From Lachnospiraceae bacterium (GTDB lineage Bacteria; Bacillota; Clostridia; Lachnospirales; Lachnospiraceae): a stretch of 34,353 nucleotides of DNA. The position numbers and the translations under genes were made by a program. The DNA lies in NCBI GenBank assembly GCA_026169045.1, contig JAPFDH010000004.1, positions 1 to 34,353 on the forward strand, read 5' to 3'. Under the pieces are notes generated by a model that was given only the letters and a program-made list of their open reading frames with translations, was not told the DNA's origin and ran no database searches. Positions 7,524-16,202 of the stretch are shown in pieces (the stretch's first letter is position 1; each line of letters opens with the position of its first letter).

Positions 7524-9431
7524 TCAGCATTCATCTTCCAGAGTGGGCAGGACGATGGAGACGGTGAACAGGTCTCCCTGGGTATCCACATAAAATTGTC
7601 CGCCCAGCAGATTGGTCAGTGTCTGTACGGTGGAGAGACCAAGACCGTTTCCTTCTGTATGGCGGGAGGTATCTCCCCGGACAAAACGTTCGGTGAATTC
7701 ATCGGGGGACAGGGTGAGTTCATCCCTGGAGATGTTGCGCAGGGTGAAGGTAACCTGTTCGCCGTCTTCTTTGACGTTTACATAGACCCGGGTTCCTTCC
7801 AGGGCATATTTGATGACATTGCCGTACAGATTTTCCATAATCCGCCAGATTTTACCGCCGTCGGTCATGACATAGACGGGATCGGAGGGAAGATGGCTTT
7901 TTATGGAAAGATTGCGGGCTTCCAGTTGTTCGGAAAATTCACCGTTGGCCTGGCGGACGATTTCAAGAAAATCACAGCGCTGCATATGGGGCGGTTCTGC
8001 GCCGGAGGAAAATCGGGATAAGTCCAGAAGATTTTCGGTCAGATCCCGCAATTGGGCGGATTTTGTTTCCAGAACGCGGATGTAATCGTCGTAAGCCGGG
8101 TCGGAGGGAAGGGATTTTTTGAGAAGCTGAATATAGTTTAATATGGATGTCAGGGGGGTTTTCAAGTCATGGGAAAAATTGGTAATGAGTTCCGCTTTCA
8201 GACGTTCTCCTTTCAGACGCTCATCGGCTGCCGACATGAAGTCGTTTTGGATTTGTTCTAGGTTGGTTTCCATGGAAGAAAAGGGCCATGGAAGCAGGGG
8301 GTATTCCTGTTCCGGTGTATTGTCTGCCAGATTTTTTATCCGCTTTTTTAAAGAGAGCAGAGAGTAAAAGCGGGAAAGGGCGAGAAGGATCAGAAAACCT
8401 TGCAGCAAATAGAAGATCCAGCGGATGCGGGCCGGAACGTATCCGGCTATGACTATGGGGATACAAAACAGGATCAAAAACAAAAGAAAGAGGAATAAGT
8501 CATTCTTTTGGGTCAGAAGCTGTCGGAAAAATAAGTGGGATGACACGTTGATATGGAGATCGTGAAAGCGGAGTTCCCTTACGAAGCGCATCAGGAAAAA
8601 CAGGGCCCATCCGGTACAAAACAGGGAGATCAGCCAGAAGGTGATCATGGAGACATCCAAAAAGGGCAGAAGAAAGGCGATCACGGCGCAGAAGAGAAAA
8701 CAGTAGAGGTTAAAATCCCAAAAGAAGAATCTGGGAAATAACAGGGAGATGATGCTTGTTGTCTCTTTGCGGTCCGCAAAAGGCTGTCTGGAAAGGATAT
8801 GAAAAAGGGTAAGGGTAATGATAAGCAGAATGGGGGTGGCGATCAGAATAGGGATGCCGAGCATGTGGAAAGTGTCAAACAGAAACCGCTCCACGATGTA
8901 GGGAGAGTGGCGATCCATATAGGCGGTGGAGAGATAGCTGGACATAGTATAATTGATCGGGGAATCCTGAGTGGAAAACGGCAGGGAAGGGAGGGCCTGG
9001 TGGGTATAGAGAGAAAGTGAAGGCATATTGTGTACAGGATAGGAGGAACAGGAATAACTGGCGATATTTGTTGACAGCAGATTCTGATACTCCGAGGTGT
9101 TTCTGTATACAATGACTTGTTTCGAATCATTATAAATAAAACTATACTCAAAAAGAAGCGGTGTTTCCGGGGGCGCATAGTTGACGATATAAATCTGGCT
9201 GTTATTTTGTGCAGGCTGGATGGAAAGCTGTCCGGGATCGATTTCCAGGGCTTGATTCAAATAGGTTTTATATAAATCCGCAAGGGCACCTGTATCATTA
9301 TAGGTGTTTTTGGAGAAGAGATCGCTTCCGAATGTGGCAAAGCACCGGATCAGAAATACGCTTAAGATGACAAATGCCGAAGCGAATAGATAGAGCAGGA
9401 TATTTAAAAAACGATATTTGAGCTTTTTCAT
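7524..9431 (-). CDS. Membrane sensor histidine kinase (VanS-like architecture)
   Basis: A 635-residue sensor kinase that presumably phosphorylates the adjacent regulator. It has an N-terminal membrane segment (about 8-30), an extracytoplasmic region (about 31-190), then several further hydrophobic segments near 191-212, 240-285 and 311-352. The HisKA box is NFSHDLKTPLTSILNY with phospho-acceptor His421. The ATPase domain has NLYGNVIKYA (N box) and GNGLGLSTVQ (G2 box) near 540-610. The start follows GGAAAGGAGA. The extra membrane segments exceed the two of a simple VanS, so it may sense a membrane-associated signal; the ligand is unknown. It follows the regulator by 28 bp in a four-gene minus-strand cluster with two glycosyltransferases. 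Confidence 0.9.
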   Translation of the reverse strand: MKKLKYRFLNILLYLFASAFVILSVFLIRCFATFGSDLFSKNTYNDTGALADLYKTYLNQALEIDPGQLSIQPAQNNSQIYIVNYAPPETPLLFEYSFIYNDSKQVIVYRNTSEYQNLLSTNIASYSCSSYPVHNMPSLSLYTHQALPSLPFSTQDSPINYTMSSYLSTAYMDRHSPYIVERFLFDTFHMLGIPILIATPILLIITLTLFHILSRQPFADRKETTSIISLLFPRFFFWDFNLYCFLFCAVIAFLLPFLDVSMITFWLISLFCTGWALFFLMRFVRELRFHDLHINVSSHLFFRQLLTQKNDLFLFLLFLILFCIPIVIAGYVPARIRWIFYLLQGFLILLALSRFYSLLSLKKRIKNLADNTPEQEYPLLPWPFSSMETNLEQIQNDFMSAADERLKGERLKAELITNFSHDLKTPLTSILNYIQLLKKSLPSDPAYDDYIRVLETKSAQLRDLTENLLDLSRFSSGAEPPHMQRCDFLEIVRQANGEFSEQLEARNLSIKSHLPSDPVYVMTDGGKIWRIMENLYGNVIKYALEGTRVYVNVKEDGEQVTFTLRNISRDELTLSPDEFTERFVRGDTSRHTEGNGLGLSTVQTLTNLLGGQFYVDTQGDLFTVSIVLPTLEDEC

Positions 9432-9459
9432 AAAAATACATCTCCTTTCCCCGATGGGT

Positions 9460-10149
9460 TTATTCCAGATTTTCTATTTTATATCCCAGTCCCCAGACGA
9501 TTTTCAGATAGCGGGGATTTTTGGGATTGATTTCGATTTTGTCGCGGATATGGCTGATATGTACTACTACTTTTTTTTCGGCACCGTCAAAGGGTTCATT
9601 CCACACCTGTTCATAGATTTGAGGGATGGAAAAAACCCGTCCTTTGTTTGAGGTAAGGAAAAATAAGAGATTATATTCAGTAGGGGTCATGCGGATGAGT
9701 TCTCCGTCCACCCGTACTTCTTTTTTTGCGTTGTCGATGGTGAGTCCGCCGGTTTTCAGAAGTTCCGGTTGATTGAAGCCCCCAAGAGAGATGTACCGGC
9801 GAAGATTGGACTTCACTCGGGCGGTCAGTTCCAGAGGCTGAAACGGTTTACAGATATAGTCATCCGCTCCGGCATTGAGTCCGATGATTTTATCCGTGTC
9901 CTGGGTTTTTGCAGATAGAAACAGGATGGGAACGGGATTGGTCCGGCGGATTTTGCGGGCCAGGGTGAGACCGTCTATTTTTGGCATCATGATATCCAAG
10001 ATGATGAGATGGATGGTTTCCTGCTTCAGTTTGCGGAGTGCTTCTTCTCCGTCAAAGCAGCAGATGACTTCGTATCCGGCTTCTTCCAGATAGATACGGA
10101 TTACTTCAACGATTTCTTTTTCGTCATCACAGACTAGGATTCGATACAT
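9460..10149 (-). CDS. OmpR/PhoB-type response regulator
   Basis: A 229-residue DNA-binding regulator. The receiver domain (1-115) opens MYRILVCDDEKEIVEV. Its phospho-acceptor is Asp52 in LDIMMPKIDG, with the conserved Lys in DYICKPFQPLELTARV. The winged-helix domain (about 130-229) includes MTPTEYNLLFFLTSNKGRVFS and HISHIRDKIE. The ATG at 10149 is preceded by AAGGGGGG; an in-frame upstream start at 10203 would lie inside the small inverted repeat at 10188-10225 and is rejected. It probably controls this envelope glycosylation cluster, though no operator is recognised. Confidence 0.93.
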   Translation of the reverse strand: MYRILVCDDEKEIVEVIRIYLEEAGYEVICCFDGEEALRKLKQETIHLIILDIMMPKIDGLTLARKIRRTNPVPILFLSAKTQDTDKIIGLNAGADDYICKPFQPLELTARVKSNLRRYISLGGFNQPELLKTGGLTIDNAKKEVRVDGELIRMTPTEYNLLFFLTSNKGRVFSIPQIYEQVWNEPFDGAEKKVVVHISHIRDKIEINPKNPRYLKIVWGLGYKIENLE

Positions 10150-10181
10150 GATAAAATCCCCCCTTGAAAGAATGAATTTAT

Positions 10182-11771
10182 TTAAACGTAATAGTTCAGC
10201 CATATGGCGCGGATTGAATTGTTACATTTAGATATTAGTATACTATGATTTTCGTTTTTTTGCCACAAAGAAAGATGGATCCATTGGCCGCTGTAGGGAT
10301 GAAAATGGTAAGTTTTGGAAAGAATGCAGGAATAGTTGTCGGGCAGCCGGGCAGTCAGATCGGTTTTTTCACTGTCGATGATCCACAGTCTGGATACGGG
10401 TGCATTGGCCAGTTCCTCCGGGGATCGATCCATAAGGGAGGAAAAACCCATCCGTCCGTTTTTCTCATTCCAGGAAAATTCATTGTAGAAGTAAAGCGGG
10501 TGTTGGGCAAAAAATACAGCTGCCTGACACCCCACGTTCAGATCGGAAAAGAAAAAGGCATCTTCCGGTGTGAGATTGGCTTCAATCGTTTCTTTCCATT
10601 CGGCATTTTCTGATTTCATCATGGCGTCCAGGCGGATTGTAGCACTTTTGGTTCCAAGAAAGAGAAGGACGAAGGAAAAAAGGATGGGAATCCATTTTTT
10701 TTGTACGGAAGAAAAAAGTAAAGCAACTAGAAGCCAGTACAGACCGCACATGGGAAACAGATAGCGGGGAAGAAAAACAGGGCGAAAGAGGGAGAGGAGG
10801 AGTCCGCTTCCGCATACAAAGAGTATGGGAAGAAGGCAGGAGAGGATGGCTTTTTTTACCGGAAGGCTTTGGAAACGGCGGGTGATAATGGCGAGAAGAA
10901 GAAGCAGGCCAAAGAGGATACCGCTGATTTTTAGGGCCAGGGAGGGGAAAAGGGCACCCTGCTGGAAAAAAGTCAGGATTTCTTTTAAAACTTCAGGATA
11001 TTGTATGGTAATCCAGAATCCCTGCGCTACGGCTGTGGCCTGTCGGTATAACAGGAGAAAGCCGGGGATGTAGAGAAGCAGCTGGGAAAGGGCGGTGAGA
11101 CACCAGGGCAGGAACAGATCCCGTTTTCTTTTCCATGCCAGCGGGAGCAGAAAAATCTGGAGAGTTGCAGCTGCGGCCAGGGCATAGTAATGGGTATAGG
11201 CGGCCAGCAGAGTGAAAAATGCCATGCAGATCCATGAACGGCGGGAGGCTTTTTTGGTGGGAGAGAGAACCGTGGTCTGCAGGATGGAGTAGGACGCCAG
11301 GAAGGCGCAGAAGACAAACAGGGCAGCCCAGGAGTACATGCGTATCTGTAAGGTATAGTAGAAGGTGGATGGTGCAAATCCTACGAAGAGGGAAAAGAGC
11401 AGTCCGCAGCCACAGCCAAACAAACGGCGGATATGGGTATATCCCAGCAAAGAAAGCAGGCATATGGGAAAGATACAGAAAAGCCGAAGCAAAAGAATGC
11501 TGGCTTGCGGATCAAGGGATGGCTGCAGGCCGCAGAGGGAAAGCAGAGCTTTGGCCATGAAGTAAAAAAGGGGCGGATGGACGTCTGCGCAGGCAGATAC
11601 AAATAGTTGGGAGAGAGGCTGATCCAACAGGCAGAGGGTATAGGCTTCATCAAACCAGAGTACGTCAGAAAGGACGCCGCAGCACAGCAGGATGGCGGTC
11701 AGAAGAATGATCAGAAGATGGAGATATTTTATCGATGATGTTATCATTGATTTTATCGATGATGTTATCAT
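10182..11771 (-). CDS. GT39/ArnT-like polytopic membrane glycosyltransferase
   Basis: A 529-residue integral membrane protein with about ten or more hydrophobic segments. VLWFDEAYTLCLLDQPL (about 33-49) and CADVHPPLFYFMAKALL (about 55-71) are the acidic first-loop motif and DxHPP motif of polyprenyl-phosphate-sugar-dependent transferases (GT39/PMT, ArnT group). It would transfer a sugar from a lipid-phosphate carrier on the outer face of the membrane; the acceptor is unknown. I chose the ATG at 11771, preceded by AAAGGAAGG; a longer frame to 11921 runs deep inside the GT2 gene. It overlaps GT2 by 107 bp, over a 24-bp tandem repeat. The last ~13 residues are encoded by a MITE-like palindrome. 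Confidence 0.8.
   Translation of the reverse strand: MITSSIKSMITSSIKYLHLLIILLTAILLCCGVLSDVLWFDEAYTLCLLDQPLSQLFVSACADVHPPLFYFMAKALLSLCGLQPSLDPQASILLLRLFCIFPICLLSLLGYTHIRRLFGCGCGLLFSLFVGFAPSTFYYTLQIRMYSWAALFVFCAFLASYSILQTTVLSPTKKASRRSWICMAFFTLLAAYTHYYALAAAATLQIFLLPLAWKRKRDLFLPWCLTALSQLLLYIPGFLLLYRQATAVAQGFWITIQYPEVLKEILTFFQQGALFPSLALKISGILFGLLLLLAIITRRFQSLPVKKAILSCLLPILFVCGSGLLLSLFRPVFLPRYLFPMCGLYWLLVALLFSSVQKKWIPILFSFVLLFLGTKSATIRLDAMMKSENAEWKETIEANLTPEDAFFFSDLNVGCQAAVFFAQHPLYFYNEFSWNEKNGRMGFSSLMDRSPEELANAPVSRLWIIDSEKTDLTARLPDNYSCILSKTYHFHPYSGQWIHLSLWQKNENHSILISKCNNSIRAIWLNYYV
10188..10225. repeat. Mini MITE (38 bp), copy B, end-to-end derivative
   Basis: GTAATAGTTCAGCCATA at the left joins directly to TGGCGCGGATTGAATTGTTAC-like sequence at the right. 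These are the two ends of the larger elements with the interior lost. The flanks ATTTAAAC (10180-10187) and ATTTAGAT (10226-10233) agree at 6 of 8. It lies between the GT39 and response regulator genes and encodes the GT39 C-terminus. Confidence 0.7.
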
Positions 11772-12699
11772 TGGATACCTTCCTTTCGTTATAGCAGTCT
11801 GCCAGGTAGAGGGGGCGGTGTCTGGCTTCTGCCAGGATGCGCCCCACATATTCCCCGAGGATGCCCAGAAGTAAAAACTGGATGCCAAATAAAAACAGGA
11901 AAAAGGTAAGGCCAAAGGCAAGATAGGGGGATTGTTTGACGGACAGGAAAACGATACCGGTGAACAGGGTAATGACGGAGAAAAACAGGCAGGAGATTCC
12001 CAAGAAGGAAGCCGTTTTTAATGGGGAAACGCTTAAGGATGTGATGCCGTCTATGGCCAGGTTCCATAATTTTTTATAATTCCATTTGGTTTTTCCGGCA
12101 GCGCGTTTGGGACGTTCAAAAGGAATTCCTTTTTTGGCGTACCCGATCCAGGAAAAGAGACTTTTGGAACAGCGGCCCTGTTCCCGTAGATTTCTGAGGG
12201 CGTATACACAACGCCGATCCAGAAGCCGGAAATCTCCGGTATCTTTTTGAATGGGGATGGCGGATAATTTTTGAAGGAAGCGATAGTAAAAAAATGCGGT
12301 GGAGCGTTTGAGCAGGCTTTCTCCCTCCCTGGAGGTCCGCTGGGCATAAACATCGTCATAGCCATTTTCCCACTGGGCCAGCATGTGAGGAATCAGCTCG
12401 GGAGGATCCTGCAGATCGGCATCCATTAAAATCAGTGCGTCTTCGTCAAAATAATCCATTCCCGCAAGGATAGCGGTTTCTTTCCCGTAATTTCTGGATA
12501 AAGATAAATAGGAAAAACGGCGGTCTTTTTGGCGCATGGCTTTCAGGATGGATAGGGTGTGATCGGTGCTTCCGTCATTAACCATGAGGAAACGAAACTG
12601 GTAAGGCAGAGGATTACAGACAGAGAGCAGACGCTTTTCCAAAAGGGGAAGAACCTGTTCTTCATTATAAACAGGAATCAGAATACAGATTGATTTCAT
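11665..12699 (-). CDS. GT2 family polyprenyl-phosphate glycosyltransferase
   Basis: A 344-residue enzyme of the DPMS/GtrB/ArnC group, moving a nucleotide-activated sugar onto a polyprenyl phosphate at the inner face of the membrane. IPVYNEEQVLPLL opens the GT-A fold, with VNDGSTDHTL near 40 and the metal-binding LMDADLQDPPEL near 90. Two hydrophobic hairpin segments lie near 235-260 and 265-290, the usual C-terminal membrane anchors. The start follows AGGAGG. It and the GT39-like gene next door form a natural pair: this enzyme charges the lipid carrier and GT39 uses it. The C-terminus past about residue 310 (NDNIIDKINDNIIDKI) is a repeat-derived extension in the overlap. Confidence 0.88.
   Translation of the reverse strand: MKSICILIPVYNEEQVLPLLEKRLLSVCNPLPYQFRFLMVNDGSTDHTLSILKAMRQKDRRFSYLSLSRNYGKETAILAGMDYFDEDALILMDADLQDPPELIPHMLAQWENGYDDVYAQRTSREGESLLKRSTAFFYYRFLQKLSAIPIQKDTGDFRLLDRRCVYALRNLREQGRCSKSLFSWIGYAKKGIPFERPKRAAGKTKWNYKKLWNLAIDGITSLSVSPLKTASFLGISCLFFSVITLFTGIVFLSVKQSPYLAFGLTFFLFLFGIQFLLLGILGEYVGRILAEARHRPLYLADCYNERKVSNDNIIDKINDNIIDKISPSSDHSSDRHPAVLRRPF
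11727..11774. repeat. 24-bp tandem duplication in the GT2/GT39 overlap
   Basis: Two adjacent 24-bp units (11727-11750 and 11751-11774) differ only at the last base. Read on the minus strand they give MITSSIKS-MITSSIKY at the start of GT39 and NDNIIDKI twice in the GT2 tail. Since 24 is a multiple of 3, both frames survive. Confidence 0.9.
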
Positions 12700-12860
12700 A
12701 AAAAACCTCCTTTCTGTGACGGTACTTGTTTTTATTTTCTTATCTTCAGAGTAACAAAAAGAAGTAAGGATGATAGAAGAAAAAAGGTAAAGAATTGGTA
12801 AATATCATATGGAAACGAGAAAAATAGGGATGCCTTAGAAGGGGCGGAACAAAAATCACA
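12700..12860. other. Divergent intergenic stretch
   Basis: AT-rich spacer between the GT2 gene (minus) and the moa-mod operon (plus). It carries the GT2 ribosome binding site. I see no gene or strong palindrome. Confidence 0.4.
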
Positions 12861-12888
12861 TTTACAAATCTGTGCTTTGTGTTATGAT
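12861..12888 (+). promoter_or_regulatory. Likely promoter of the moa-mod operon
   Basis: TTTACA (12861-12866), 16 bp, TATGAT (12883-12888). It is the best promoter match upstream of moaC and places the MITE at 12926-13090 inside the transcribed leader. Confidence 0.45.
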
Positions 12889-12925
12889 AAAGGAATAAAA
12901 GGAGCAGTGAAACACTGGAAAAATC

Positions 12926-13090
12926 GTAACAGTTCAACTTGCGCCATTCATAAAACCGCACTGCGTGCTTATTGTGGCTGTCGCCACTGTTTTACTCATT
13001 TACAGGCGCTCAGCTCATAGGACTGACCGGTCGAAAAATTATGCAAGCATAATTTTCTCTCCCGTTACAGCCCTATGGCTGAACTGTTAC
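12926..13090. repeat. IS66-like MITE, copy C (165 bp)
   Basis: GTAACAGTTCAACT at the left and GGCTGAACTGTTAC at the right. It is flanked by a perfect 8-bp duplication GAAAAATC (12918-12925 and 13091-13098), which proves transposition. It contains GTGGC-tgtc-GCCAC and AAAATTATG-caag-CATAATTTT hairpins. It lies in the 5' leader of moaC, ending 28 bp before the start codon. Confidence 0.93.
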
Positions 13091-13118
13091 GAAAAATCAA
13101 AGAATGATGGAGAAATAC

Positions 13119-13610
13119 ATGAGCGAACTGACACATTTTGATAGAAATGGAAATGCGGTGATGGTGGATGTCTCAAAAAAAGGAGAGACGGAGCGCATGG
13201 CTGTGGCCCGTGGTGTGATAAAAGGAAATGCTGCTGTTTTTCAGGCAGTGAAGGAAGGAACGGTAAAAAAAGGAGATGTTTTGGGAGTGGCCCGGGTGGC
13301 CGGTATTATGGCGGCGAAAAAAAACAGTGAGTTAATTCCCATGTGTCATCTTCTGATGCTGACATCTTGCGGCATTGAATTTATGATGCATGAAGAAAAT
13401 CACAGCATAGAAGCGGTGTGTACCGTGAAAACCACCGGAAAGACCGGTGTGGAGATGGAAGCACTGACCGGAGTCAGTGTGGCACTTTTGACCATATATG
13501 ATATGTGCAAAGCACTGGATAAGGGAATGGTCATTGGGGAAATCTGCCTGCTTGAAAAAACAGGGGGAAAGAGCGGAACATATAGAAGAGAGGATGAGTC
13601 GGATGATTGA
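13119..13610 (+). CDS. moaC: Cyclic pyranopterin monophosphate synthase MoaC
   Basis: MoaC converts the MoaA product, a cyclic dihydro-GTP, into cyclic pyranopterin monophosphate, the first stable molybdopterin precursor. The 163-residue protein opens [19 protein letters not shown]. It has the [22 protein letters not shown] block near residue 70 and [27 protein letters not shown] near 110-135, the conserved active-site segments. The ATG at 13119 gives the family's standard start; ATGs at 13104 and 13107 would add a few atypical residues and overlap the presumed GGAG site. It is the first gene of a six-gene operon, and the moaA start overlaps its last codons. Confidence 0.95.
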   Translation: MSELTHFDRNGNAVMVDVSKKGETERMAVARGVIKGNAAVFQAVKEGTVKKGDVLGVARVAGIMAAKKNSELIPMCHLLMLTSCGIEFMMHEENHSIEAVCTVKTTGKTGVEMEALTGVSVALLTIYDMCKALDKGMVIGEICLLEKTGGKSGTYRREDESDD

Positions 13611-14598
13611 CCAATATAATCGTGTGATTGATTATCTGCGCCTTTCCGTGACGGATCACTGCAATATGAATTGTTGTTACTGTCGGCCGGAAGGGGAATG
13701 TTTTCAGAGGAAACAGGCCTCTGAGGTTCTTTCTTTGGAAGAATATTATGAGCTGTGTACTTGTTTTGCCCAGCTGGGGATTACAAAAATCAAGGTGACG
13801 GGCGGGGAGCCGCTGGTACGGCCCGGAGTCATTTCTTTGATGCGCCGGATTAAGATGATACCGGGGATAAAAAAGGTGACTCTTACGACCAATGGACTGA
13901 AACTTTCAGAGGCAGCAGAGGAACTTTCCCAGGCAAAAATTGATGGAATTAATGTGAGTCTGGATTCCTTTTCTCCCGCTTGTTTTTCACAGATTACCGG
14001 GGTGAAAGACGGAAAAAAGGCACTGGAAAAGATTTTATCCGGTATGGAACAGGTAATCCGTTTGGGAATTCCTTTAAAAATCAATACGGTTTTTATGAAA
14101 GGAAGGAATGAAGAGGAATTGGATTCCTTTGTACAAATGGTGAAAAAATGGCCGGTATCGGTGCGATTTATTGAGATGATGCCCATTGGAGAGGGGATCC
14201 GTTTTCCCACGGTTTCCGGAGAAGAGATACTAAGGCGTCTCCGTCTGATGGAAGGGGAACTGACCGTTTTTCATAAAACCTTGGGAAATGGTCCGGCGGT
14301 TTATTATACGGCAGAGGGATGGAAGGGGCAGATTGGTCTGATCCGTGCTGTGACGGAGCCCTTTTGCAGATCCTGCAACCGAATTCGTATGACGGCGGAT
14401 GGAAAATTACGCCTTTGCCTGGCCTATGAACAGGGAATTGATCTGGCTGCTATGTACCGAAAAGGAATGAGCAGGGAAGAGATAAAGACAGAAATTCAGA
14501 AAGCCGTTTTTCAAAAACCGGCATCCCATCCCTTTGACCAGTGGAGAAAAACCGGCAGAGAGACAGAGGGACGGGATATGTGGCAAATCGGCGGATGA
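13603..14598 (+). CDS. moaA: GTP 3',8-cyclase MoaA
   Basis: A radical SAM enzyme that rearranges GTP in the first step of molybdenum cofactor synthesis. The 331-residue protein carries the SAM cluster motif Cys20-x3-Cys24-x2-Cys27 in [23 protein letters not shown] binds SAM, VSLDSF follows, and the C-terminal second cluster cysteines are in [19 protein letters not shown]. It ends in the Gly-Gly tail (QIGG) that MoaA needs for GTP activation. The ATG at 13603 overlaps the moaC stop and gives the usual [18 protein letters not shown] start. The overlap indicates translational coupling with moaC. Confidence 0.96.
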   Translation: MIDQYNRVIDYLRLSVTDHCNMNCCYCRPEGECFQRKQASEVLSLEEYYELCTCFAQLGITKIKVTGGEPLVRPGVISLMRRIKMIPGIKKVTLTTNGLKLSEAAEELSQAKIDGINVSLDSFSPACFSQITGVKDGKKALEKILSGMEQVIRLGIPLKINTVFMKGRNEEELDSFVQMVKKWPVSVRFIEMMPIGEGIRFPTVSGEEILRRLRLMEGELTVFHKTLGNGPAVYYTAEGWKGQIGLIRAVTEPFCRSCNRIRMTADGKLRLCLAYEQGIDLAAMYRKGMSREEIKTEIQKAVFQKPASHPFDQWRKTGRETEGRDMWQIGG

Positions 14599-14627
14599 GG
14601 AATGGGAAAAAAAGAAAGGAAGTAAAA

Positions 14628-15503
14628 ATGAAAAAATGGTTTTTGGGATGTCTGGCTGTAGCGGCAGCCGGATTGATGGTAGCATGTGGAACAGATGCCG
14701 AAGTGAAGAATGAAACAGAGAGTGTAAAGTCTGCGGAAATGGAAGAAACCGTGAAATCTTCTGCCGAAGGAGAGGAAACGGCAGGAGAGACAGAAGGGGA
14801 ACAGCAGGAGGTAACGATTCTTGTGGCAGCGGCAGCCAGCCTGAAGTATTCGTATGATGAACAATTGATTCCTATGTTTACAGAAAAATATCCCTGGATT
14901 CATGTGGAGGGAACCTATGACAGTTCGGGAAAGCTGCAGACGCAAATTGAAGAGGGGATGGAAGCGGATATTTTTATGTCAGCGGCCATGAAACAGATGA
15001 ATGATCTGGAGAAGAATGGTTATGTGGATGAAGAAGATGTGGTAAAACTTTTGGAAAATAAAATTGTATTGGTGGTGCCTCAGGGAGAAGAGGACGGATT
15101 CACATCCTTTGAAGATATCACAAAGGCAGACAGCATCGCCTTGGGAGATCCGGAAAGTGTGCCTGTGGGACAATATGCAAAAGAATCGTTGACGAACCTC
15201 GGAATCTGGGAAGAGGTGGAAGCCAAAACCAGTTTCGGTACCAATGTGACAGAGGTTTTAAACTGGGTGGCAGAAGGAAGTGCAGATGCCGGGATTGTGT
15301 ATGCAACGGATGCCGCTACCACAGATCAGGTTTCGGTGGTAGCAGAAGCTCCGGCTTCCAGTTTAGGCGAACCGGTGATCTATCCGGTGGCCATGATCAA
15401 TCGTTCCAGCCATGAGGAGGCAGCACAGTTATTTGTGGAGTTTTTACAGAGCGAAGAGGCCATGGCTGTATTTGAAGAATATGGTTTTTCACCGGCATCA
15501 TAA
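14628..15503 (+). CDS. modA: Molybdate ABC transporter substrate-binding lipoprotein
   Basis: The extracytoplasmic molybdate receptor, 291 residues. The signal MKKWFLGCLAVAAAGLMVAC ends in a lipobox (LMVAC, lipidated Cys20), followed by an acidic Glu/Thr-rich linker to about residue 62. The mature domain opens TILVAAAASLKYSYDEQLIPMF, which is the ModA opening. DSSGKLQTQIEEGMEADIFMSA (near 100-125) and the NWVAEGSADAGIVYATDA block line the oxyanion site. The start follows AAAGGAAG. It is 29 bp after moaA, in one operon with the permease and ATPase. Confidence 0.95.
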   Translation: MKKWFLGCLAVAAAGLMVACGTDAEVKNETESVKSAEMEETVKSSAEGEETAGETEGEQQEVTILVAAAASLKYSYDEQLIPMFTEKYPWIHVEGTYDSSGKLQTQIEEGMEADIFMSAAMKQMNDLEKNGYVDEEDVVKLLENKIVLVVPQGEEDGFTSFEDITKADSIALGDPESVPVGQYAKESLTNLGIWEEVEAKTSFGTNVTEVLNWVAEGSADAGIVYATDAATTDQVSVVAEAPASSLGEPVIYPVAMINRSSHEEAAQLFVEFLQSEEAMAVFEEYGFSPAS

Positions 15504-15533
15504 AGGATAGGAAAAGATGGGAGGATGGGATAG

Positions 15534-16202
15534 ATGGATTGGTCACCCATATGGATTTCTTTAAAGACAGCGTCGGCAGCGATTGCCATTACCTTTGTTT
15601 TGGGATTACTTGCCGCATGGGGAGTCATACGTATCAGGAACAGAAAAATCCGGATGATTTTCGATGGGATACTGACACTTCCCATGGTACTCCCTCCCAC
15701 AGTAGCCGGTTTTTTCCTTCTTTATCTGTTGGGGGTAAAACGGCCCATCGGTCAGTTCTTTATTGAATATTTTGGTGTGAAAATTGCATTTTCCTGGCAA
15801 GCCACTGTCATTGCCGCCGTGGTGATTTCCTTTCCGCTTATGTACCGGGCGGCCAGAGGCGCGTTTGAGCAAGTGGACCAAAATCTGGTACATGCTGCCA
15901 GAACGCTGGGAATGGGAGAGATCCAGATTTTTTTCCGGGTTTTGCTTCCAAATGCGGTTCCGGGAATTGTATCCGGAGGTGTTTTGGCATTTGCCAGGGG
16001 GCTGGGAGAGTTTGGCGCCACGGCCATGATTGCCGGTAATATTGCGGGAAAAACCAGAACCCTGCCATTGGCTGTCTATTCCGAGGTGGCCGCCGGTCAT
16101 ATGGATACGGCTTGGAATTATGTATGGGTCATGATCGTAATTGCCTTTTTGGCAGTGCTTCTTATGAATATGGCCGGAAACCGAAAGAACAGGTGGGAGT
16201 AA
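15534..16202 (+). CDS. modB: Molybdate ABC transporter permease
   Basis: A 222-residue inner-membrane permease with about five hydrophobic segments, starting MDWSPIWISLKTASAAIAITF. The segment LPMVLPPTVAGFFLLYLLG is typical of ModB. The EAA loop that contacts the ATPase reads ARTLGMGEIQIFFRVLLPNAVPGI (near residues 122-145), followed by ARGLGEFGATAMIAGN. Its length is normal. The start codon lies about 30 bp after modA, and the stop overlaps the start of modC (TAATG). Confidence 0.95.
   Translation: MDWSPIWISLKTASAAIAITFVLGLLAAWGVIRIRNRKIRMIFDGILTLPMVLPPTVAGFFLLYLLGVKRPIGQFFIEYFGVKIAFSWQATVIAAVVISFPLMYRAARGAFEQVDQNLVHAARTLGMGEIQIFFRVLLPNAVPGIVSGGVLAFARGLGEFGATAMIAGNIAGKTRTLPLAVYSEVAAGHMDTAWNYVWVMIVIAFLAVLLMNMAGNRKNRWE

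Noticed and set aside
7590-9020. Plus-strand open frames opposite the histidine kinase
   Set aside because: They are short, overlap a clear kinase gene and lack ribosome binding sites or domains.
10150-10203. Upstream start for the response regulator
   Set aside because: It would begin inside the MITE-like palindrome; the ATG at 10149 with AAGGGGGG gives the standard receiver start.
11772-11921. 50-residue N-terminal extension of the GT39 frame
   Set aside because: It lies wholly inside the GT2 gene, lacks a ribosome binding site, and the ATG at 11771 has AAAGGAAGG at good spacing.
12889-13118. Molybdenum cofactor riboswitch upstream of moaC
   Set aside because: I could not find the expected structural core; most of the leader is the MITE.
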